NCBI GenBank assembly: GCA_903813345.2
Contig: CAIIXF020000011.1
Span: 17,963,754-18,027,753 of the forward strand
Source of the DNA: Owenia fusiformis
Taxonomy: Eukaryota > Annelida > Polychaeta > Sabellida > Oweniidae
DNA length: 64,000 nucleotides
Direction: 5' to 3'
In this document: positions 22,001 through 31,000 of the stretch, in pieces
Layout of the letters: each line of letters opens with the position of its first letter
Numbering within the stretch: position 1 is the first letter of the stretch
Program-made: the position numbers and the translations under genes
Notes under the pieces: generated by a model
What the model saw: only the letters and a program-made list of their open reading frames with translations
What the model was told of the DNA's origin: nothing
The model's database searches: none

Positions 22001-25000
22001 AAGTGGTTATTAGTTGGAGCAACTAATACCTTGAGAATCAAGATGCCGTCAGAATGCAATCCGAAAATGTTTAGTTGACGGAATTCAGGACCATAGGACC
22101 TCCCCATGGGCCCATGGCCAAAAGTTATTTCAAAATCATTACAGTTTTCAGCATTCTGAGTACTTTTCAAGTGATTTTGGCCATTTTTGGGACAGAAATT
22201 AATTAATTCGTTTATGTTAAACGTCCGAACAGGTTAATGCAATACAATACAATTCATCATATCACGATCATTATATATCATATCATATCACCCTACATGT
22301 TTGGAGAACATATCAAATACAAAGTTACCAGGTAGTTTACCTATGGAATGTGTACGTATAACCAATTGTGAGATATCGTTCGGTCATTTAATGCAGTTAT
22401 CATCAGCAGTCGTGGCCGAGTGGTTAAAGACTAGAAATCTATTGGGGTCTCCCCGCGCAGGTTCGAATCCTGCCGACTGCGATTTGTTTTGTCACTTCAA
22501 ATAGAACGTTAGCAATGAATCCATGGATCTGCTCTGAGCATACAAGTGTTTCTGAAATCAAATAATGCCCTGTCTTCTTGCAGTAGACAACCTAAAATCT
22601 GAAAATGAAGGAAAGAATATGAGAAAACGTCATCCTAGCAATATGAAAACGACACGATAGCAAGCTATATCTCAGTATCCTTTTATCTCCTTGCCTTCTT
22701 AAAGGGCTATCTTTGGATCTGCTCTGAGCATACAAGTGTTTCAGAAATCAAATAATGCCCTGTCTTCTTGAAGTAGACACGGGAGTAGACAACCTAAAAT
22801 TTGAAAATGAAGGAAAGAATATGAGAAAACGTCATCCTAGTAATATGCAAGTACAGTGTATTGTCTCATCGGCCATTTGTTTCTCTTATTTGGCAATCGT
22901 TTGCAGTTTCATTGGAGGACATACAAAGTCATCATGATATACCATGACATCTCATTTCTTCTCAGCCCTGAGATGCCATGATATAATGAGCTTGATTTGG
23001 CGATCCAAGAGAGCCCAAAATTGAGGATTTTTGAGATCTTTCATCCCAGCTCATATTTCATTTAATTGGGGTCATTAAACTTGTGTACGCGTACCTGTGC
23101 TAATATCTGCTGTTAAATACAATGCCTATTGTGTAATGTATTGACATTAGGTAAATGATTATATATATCTTTTATTGACTCTTTAGATGTCATGACCTGA
23201 CATATTAGTCATTAGCCATGATAACTATCACACTTATTGACAGTTATAACTCTTCCCATCTGATGGGCTCAGATCACAGAATATGCCTCATAATATCAGA
23301 GCATGTTTCAGGTGAAACAGAAAGATGCTATGAGTATCAGAATGATACAAAGTTACCAGGTAGTTTACCTGTGGAATGTGTACGTATAACCAATTGTGAG
23401 ATATAGTTCGGTCATTTGATGTAGTTATCGTCAGCAGTCGTGGCCGAGTGGTTAAGGCGATAGACTAGAAATCTATTGGGGTCTCCCCGCGCAGGTTCGA
23501 ATCCTGCCGACTGCGAACTGTTTTGCAAACAAAAAGACTAGAACGAGGAACAGACCCCAAAGTTACATTTCTGCATCGAAATACAAACTTTCCCAATGAA
23601 GGCTACCAGGATAAATAATTCCGCGTTTTCACCATCAACAATTTTGAAAGCTATAACTTTAGGAAACACTGAGGACGAATTCGACTCGTAAAAGCTGTTA
23701 AATATAACAATAAAATGGCATGGGTCAGAGAATAAAGTCACCCCTTGGTAGTTCTATACGTTTAATGTGGTATATGTTTGTGATGAAGATAGAGACATCA
23801 ATCACTCAAAGTATCGTGGCTTCGTATGTTCTTATCTCTCTGTTCTTTGCTTTATCAACGTGATCAAGGTAAACACGTTTATGGACAACGTCTGATAGCA
23901 ACTTTGATGTGGTAACACCAGGGTAACACCAATTAGATGAAACCGGACCAGAAATCAAAGTGAGGAACAAGAATCCCACCAAATTATGACATAATTCGGT
24001 CTTATGGTTCTTGCACGATACGATCAAATGTTTTTCTCACACACATAGGTTGTACAATATTAAGAAACAATCACTGATTATCTAAGGGAAATATGTGATA
24101 TCTGATAGCATGGGAGTCCACTGATTTTGGCCGTTTCAGCCTCCCCATATCATGACTCTGCGGCCTAATTGAGCATTCCCCAAAGCCTTTCAAGTTGCTG
24201 ATGCGATATGAAATCAAAGAGATGTTACCATGGAGTTTGTATCGTCTAATAACACAGTAATTAGTGTTTCTAAGATCTCTGTCTCAGATCCTGTTAGAAT
24301 GCTAACTTTCATCTCCAGTGATGAACCTTACATTCCATCAATATTGTATGCATGGAATTTACTAATCCCCACCCTGTAGATGTTATGAGTGCGTTCAAAG
24401 ATGGTGTGAAAAAATGAGAGGAGATGAATGAACCGTGAAGATCAAACGCATGTCATATACTGCGCAGTGCGCAACATATTGACTCAACCGCGAATAGTTT
24501 TTTTGCGATAGATATTTATAAAGTGTATTAATGATGAAAATAAATCATGTATTTCGTGATTCTAATTACGCCTCCTACAAGATCAAAGTATTACTTCTAG
24601 TTTATTAAGCTAGAAACATATTTATGTTATAAATGTACCAACTAAGAAGAGGCTGTAACGTGTACCAATGAGTTGTTATATGATAAATTGATCACGAAAC
24701 AGATTCATATGATTTATGTACCCCACCCCAAAAATATTTACGAGATAAATGGAATCTTAAACCATATTCTAATCAGAAGGTTTCAAAGAAGGATCGTTAC
24801 CTAGTTACAATGATTTATGATGTTGGGGAAAGGGACCATCTCAACACTTCAATTATAAAGAAAGAGAATGAGACCAATTATAATACATTGCACTTCTTGT
24901 ACATTAAAGAATGATTTATATGACTAAATCTATAGCTAACAAAAAACAAGCAAATGAACGAACGAACTAAAGGACAAACAAACAAATTAACTAACGAGAA

Positions 25001-28000
25001 AATTAGCGAACGGACAAACAAACAAACAAACAAACAGATTAACCAAGTAACAATAGGAAAGTTTGAGCTTCTTCAAATAATGAAATATTAATCAATTTCC
25101 GCATTTATATAAAAGTGTATGTTCATACGTTGTGAGACCCAAACTTTCAACTATTACAGGGCGTTCCACTGAGAAACTACTTAAACTTCTGAAAACAATA
25201 AAAATGAAAACTTTTCTTAAAAATCTAAAAAGCATAGAAATACTGAATATATTGTTCCATAAACATCATTGTTCGAATGTAATTGCAATATTCTTTACAG
25301 GGTGTTTCAGATTGCCCATATCAATATTACAGGGTGTCAAGAATAGCAGTAACAATTGTTCTTTCTATTTTAGGCAAAGGAATTCTTTCCTGGAACCCAG
25401 AAGAAAATCCAGAGTTCTTCCATGCCAATATGGTGTAAGTGAAATTCTGATAAAATATTTGTGAATGTTCAAAAAGGCGTTATTCACATTGTATGCACCT
25501 TCATAGGCGTCAGACCGTAAATAAAAAGAATATCACAACATCTTGCGCAGTAATTGGAATTTATGCTTTTATTTGCTAATTTAAAGTTAACAGTTAAAAG
25601 GGTCTAAAATAGACATTTTCTGATTGTATTTACTGGTTTTATTTTGATCTTGTTGGTAAAGGATGTATCAAAGAAAATTTCATTTCAACATATTGACTGT
25701 AAATTCTCAGAACGTTTGATGTTGGTATGTATTTAGGATTCTATGTTGAAAATCAAAATATTTTCGTGTGGGTTCAAAAACAATCTGTATGCGCTATATC
25801 AGTTATTAGGGCTTTTGAAATATAGCGCAAAGGAAAAATGACCAATATGTTTTCTATCTTTAAACATGAAAGGGAAACTAGTGATCATAAGAATAAGTTT
25901 AAATCATATCTGAACATGTTTATATGCTCCTAAGTTCACTTGCCTCAAAACATATTGAAAGATAGATGGACAAATCTATATACTTGTATTTATTGATATT
26001 TATTTTTGATTACAATAGAACAGAAGAAGCCGGAGTTTTATTTGTTTTGATAATTATGATTCGAAGTGCATAAATATGTCAATATCCCAAATTGTATGTT
26101 ATAACGATCCATGGTAAAATGAACACAAAATTGTAAAAATACGAATGAACTGCAACAATTTAAGAAAATACTTAGACAAGGGATGATATGAGACCAAATA
26201 TTAAAAAGAAAACAGTAACAATGTAAAACGATTTGTTGAAAACACTTGAAACACAATTATAGTAATGGACACAATAACTCATGACTATGCGATTTTTGCA
26301 GCTATGTTCCTTACTGCTCAAGTGACTCATGGAGCGGGAATCTAAAGGCAGAGAAAAAAGGTAAAAACTGTGACTACAAATCATTATTTTGCGTGTTTTA
26401 GTGAACATTCTAAATAATGATGAAAAACATTCAATAAGAATGTGTATTAAGTGTCGTAAAACTGATAAAAAAAATCAGAAAAACCCATGGTAGCAAAAAC
26501 AGAGTTTTGATTTAACATTTCTTTTCTTCATACAGATCAGTAATTTGGCTGTAAAAATTATAATAATTCACATGTTGTAAAAATGATTGGTGATATATGT
26601 GATTGGTCCTATTTATTTGATCAGTGCTATATTTGATTGATTGATGCTATATATTCGAGTGGTGCTTTATACTTCATGGTTGTTGCAGGGGATTTCTCCT
26701 TCATGGGTTCTCTGATCGTGGAAGAGGTGATTAAAGACCTCCTCCCACATGGCCTTCAACATGCCAAGAAGCTGCTTCTCACAGGTAGCAGGTATGTAGG
26801 ACACTTTTATTTCATATTTTAACGCAAATCAAAGTATATAAAAGATTTTCAAGTACAGTAAAGCCCATAATCCAAACACCTTTCAATGGAAACACTTTTT
26901 CAGTCCTAATTTTTGTTATCTCCAGCAGATTCACATTTTAATAACCTTGACATTATATGAACAGCTTATCTGAACACTTTTCCCTGGTCCAAGTGATGGT
27001 CAGATTTGACAGGTTTTACTGTACTGGTGAGAATGGAGGTTTGCATGCTTTATAAACGTTGCCCATCCACTCATCTCCGCCCCGGTAAGTGCTACGTTCA
27101 CTTTGCTATTTAGTAAAACAAAAGTGGGCTAATCATTGTATGTGTGTGGTCTTATAGTCTACCTTTTCTAGTAATTAGTTAGACCACACAGGTAGTTTGG
27201 TGTTCTCCGAGAGAGGCGTACTTTGAAGACACCACACGATTGTCCATTTTGACCAAACCGTTTGATTGATATTTTGAATACTTTCATGTATGCAACACGT
27301 GACCTCAGTTGACCAATTGTAGATATCTGAATCCTTTGATGTCATCATGTGACTTCAGTTGACCAATCATATTTGAGCGTTTTTATTCATTCATCATGCA
27401 TGTGACCTCAGTTAGCCAATCACTGATATCTGAACCCTCTTGTAACCATGTGAACTAAGTTGACCAATGAGATAAGCAATCTGTTCAATGTTCCGGCAGA
27501 TATACAAGACAAGATTGAGACAAATCAAAGAATTCAAATTTCCTTAGATGTTTCTTTCGCAAATATCAAATTGTCTGAATAAAAATTGAAGGAAAGGGAA
27601 AAATTCACACTACAACCACCAACCGAAGTAAGATCCGAACTAAAGTATCATTGTTAGATGTAGTCCAATGAAGCACTGCATTAACGCTAATTTAAGTATT
27701 ACTTCCTTGAACTACCTTTTAAAAGTTTTCAGAAGTTACCCTTTAAAAGGTTGCCTTGAAGGTGTGTCATATTCCTCGAAATAAACAAAAAATGCATGAG
27801 ACCCATCTTTACAGTAATGGTAAATACATACATACTCAGAAAATTTGAGTTGCAACATTTGTTGAAATCTCAACTAAAGTTTATGTAATTGCCTCCTTTG
27901 GTTAATCATTGAAATATCAAACCTTCTGACACGTAATTTGCTTCTCTCGAGACACCCCTTAAAGATGAAAGCGAAAGGAAGATAGTTTTTCTTTAAGTTG

Positions 28001-31000
28001 GATCAGGGTCAGTAAAAGTATGTCTTTGTACTAAAGAGCTATGGGCACTACATTAATTATGCCCTATCAACAACAGATACGTTATCTTGTGGAAAATTCA
28101 CAAGTTTATAAACATTTTCAAATTATTGAGAATACATCTGAACTTGCTTCTACACACGAGAAATTATGACCAGATATGTTTAATAATTATTTAGTGATTT
28201 GGAATCTTTAAAATTACCAGGATCAAATAGTTTACTGTGTAGGCTTCTGGTAGATTAACGTTTTATAATGATACTTGATCCTTATCAGCTGGACAGTGAC
28301 TTATTTAGGTTAGTTCTGTGAAAGTATATGCTAATTTTTTATATTTTGTATACAACATGCTTATGAAACGTCTTGATTATCCATAAGAGGAAACAAATGC
28401 ACAAAGGGTAACAGCAATAGATACATTTCAATAACCCCAATATCTATATCAACTATGTCATCAAATAAAGCCTTTCATTTAAGCAATAGATTTTGGAAAT
28501 GTTAAAAATTGAACCATTTTTGAAATTTCTATGAATATAGTTAAGGTTATATAAATATATATATAAATCATAAAAGTATATTTCTACAAATTTGTTACAA
28601 TCAATGTATTACTAAACCCAGTCCTCCTCAAATATTTCCCACGATTTCATAAAATGATATTGTTTGCTCATGGTGCAAAAGATCCGCAAAGGAGCTGGAT
28701 TTTTCTAAAGATAAAAATTAGAACTTTTGTTTTGTACACGACATGTATCTGATATTCCAGCGCTGGGGGCACAGGTGTGTTGGTCAATCTCGACAAGATC
28801 GCTGATATGTTGAAAAAGGTGGCGCCACAGGTTGACGTGCGTGGTGTGTCGGACTCGGGATGGTTCCTGGATAATGAACCATTCCGCACTGTTCCCTGTA
28901 CAGATGCCCATCTCTGTACACCAGCGGAAACCATAAAGAGAGGCATAGCGTGAGTTACCTATTTATTTTGCCTCTTTAAAAGAGAACTTCATCAACTACG
29001 ATCTTTGTAGAAAGTCCTGCATTTGACAGAATGGGTCAGTCCGATCCAGACCCAACTATTATCCTTTGACCCTCAGACCAAACGCGAGGCATAATCACCA
29101 CTTTGCTATAACGTATACTTTGGCTTGTTCTCGTATAATCTTACCCAGTAAATGTGGTATTAGAAACCATCCATTTTTCAAACTAAACACGGTGACTTTA
29201 AAGAAATCTTAACTAGGTTTTTATGGATCTAAAAGTTGTATATATTTCTATTTTTGAGAGTGTGGGTAATAATTAATAGTTGACATGGGAAATGACACGT
29301 CCCCTGAAGGAGGTTATGACCCAGGGTTCTTCTGAATGCATAATAGCTCTTATAATTTACTCATCTTCATTGAGGTTCACAAAGTACAAACCACACACGT
29401 CATTGTAAGATAATGACTATATTTCTGAAATCAGGGCATTCTCTCTTGATTTTTATCTACAAATTAATTACAAAAACGTCCTTTTTTTATTTTGATATAA
29501 CTTGTATTATAAAACGTCCATATTTGTTTTGAAAATGCATATATTTCAAGTTTGTTTTTCATAGAAATTTATAAAATACAGTTGTCGGGATCATCCGATA
29601 ATATATGTTCGAATGCAATAACCTGTTATTAACCATCCCTGAAATAGTAGTATCAGATTGATGTCTTATTTTGCTGTCAGCAACACATGACATCACCTTT
29701 TACATCAGTTTTTTAAAGTAATATTGTGTGCGTTAGTATACTGTTTTCGACATTTAACTCATTACGGGTATGTGCATGTAATAAAGTTAACTTGAAATCT
29801 AATCACATCACAAAAATGATGTAAGCACCATAATACGATGCGTGCCTCTTATAGCTTTTCAGACATCCATCTGGGATATATCTCATATATAATACTGGGC
29901 ATAACTTATAAATTCACTGTAAAATTTTAATCCAGTTTATAATAGTTGTTTTCTGTATTACAGACATTGGAACGGTCAGGTGCCCAAAGATTGTGCAGCA
30001 CAGTACCCAACCGAACATTGGAGATGTTACTTTGGATACAGAATGTATCCAACATTAAGAAGTAAGTGGTGTTTACGTGCGGGTCATGTGTCATATGTAG
30101 TCTTAGCTAAAAACCTCTGTCTCCCCAGTACAAAGCCATAGGAGGCCACACTTTCCCCATGTGAGAAGATTTCAAACCTGTGTAGTAAAGTAGTGGGAGG
30201 GGGTCACATGGGGTAAATTGCTTGGAGTTGGACATTCATGGTTTATTATATTGTAAATTCAAAAACTATACATATAATTAATTATACCTATTACCTATAC
30301 ACGTTTAATTATTATGTGGACGAACATCAATCTCTAGTTGAACATTTTCTCATCTCAGCATTATTTAATTTTGTTCTTGATTTCAGCACCAGTATTCGTA
30401 GTGCAACATCTTTTTGATGAAGCCCAGATCACATTCAACAATGTAGGGCCACCAGTGAAGAAAGAACAGTGGCATTACATTCACAAAGTGGGAGAAAAGA
30501 TAAAAAATACTCTACTTAATGTATCGTAAGTTAATTTTTTACTTCAAGTCACACATGTTGTGTAAATCACTGTAGCTGGATATTGAATACTGCAAGGGCG
30601 GATAATATTGTTCAAAAGGATACTTATTTATTTGGATACATTTTTCATTTTTAAAAATAATTCAAGGATATATTAATTGATCGGATTCTTTTTTCATTAA
30701 AGTATATAAGAACTTATTTATCATTGGATGCGTTTTTAATTTAAGTCCATAAGCATGCATTTTCATTGGATATGTTTTACATTGAAATACATAAGGATTT
30801 ATATTTTATAAGATACGTTATTGATTAAGAACATAAACATGTATATTCATCAGATAAGTAATTGTATTTTATTTGAATAAAGTACAGTACATACGGATTT
30901 ATATACCATTGAATACATTTTAATTTATGTACATACGCATGCATTTTCATTGGATGCGTTTTTATTAAAGCACATAAGTATGTATATTCACTGGGTACGA

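Larger units (their letters stand above)
22313..23530. repeat. Duplicated block carrying tRNA-Ser
   Basis: A stretch from 'atacaaagttaccagg' through a tRNA-Ser occurs at 22313-22490 and again at 23342-23525. Between them a second pair of direct repeats is found at about 22529-22650 and 22711-22850 ('ggatctgctctgagcataca'). Confidence 0.85.

Noticed and set aside
22301-22504. Plus-strand frame containing 'VVAEWLKTRNLLGSPRAG'
   Set aside because: Translation of the deleted tRNA-Ser copy and its duplicated flank; no start context or splice support.
28668-28946. Minus-strand frames across NOTUM exon 7
   Set aside because: Shadows of a strongly conserved sense exon with perfect splice sites.
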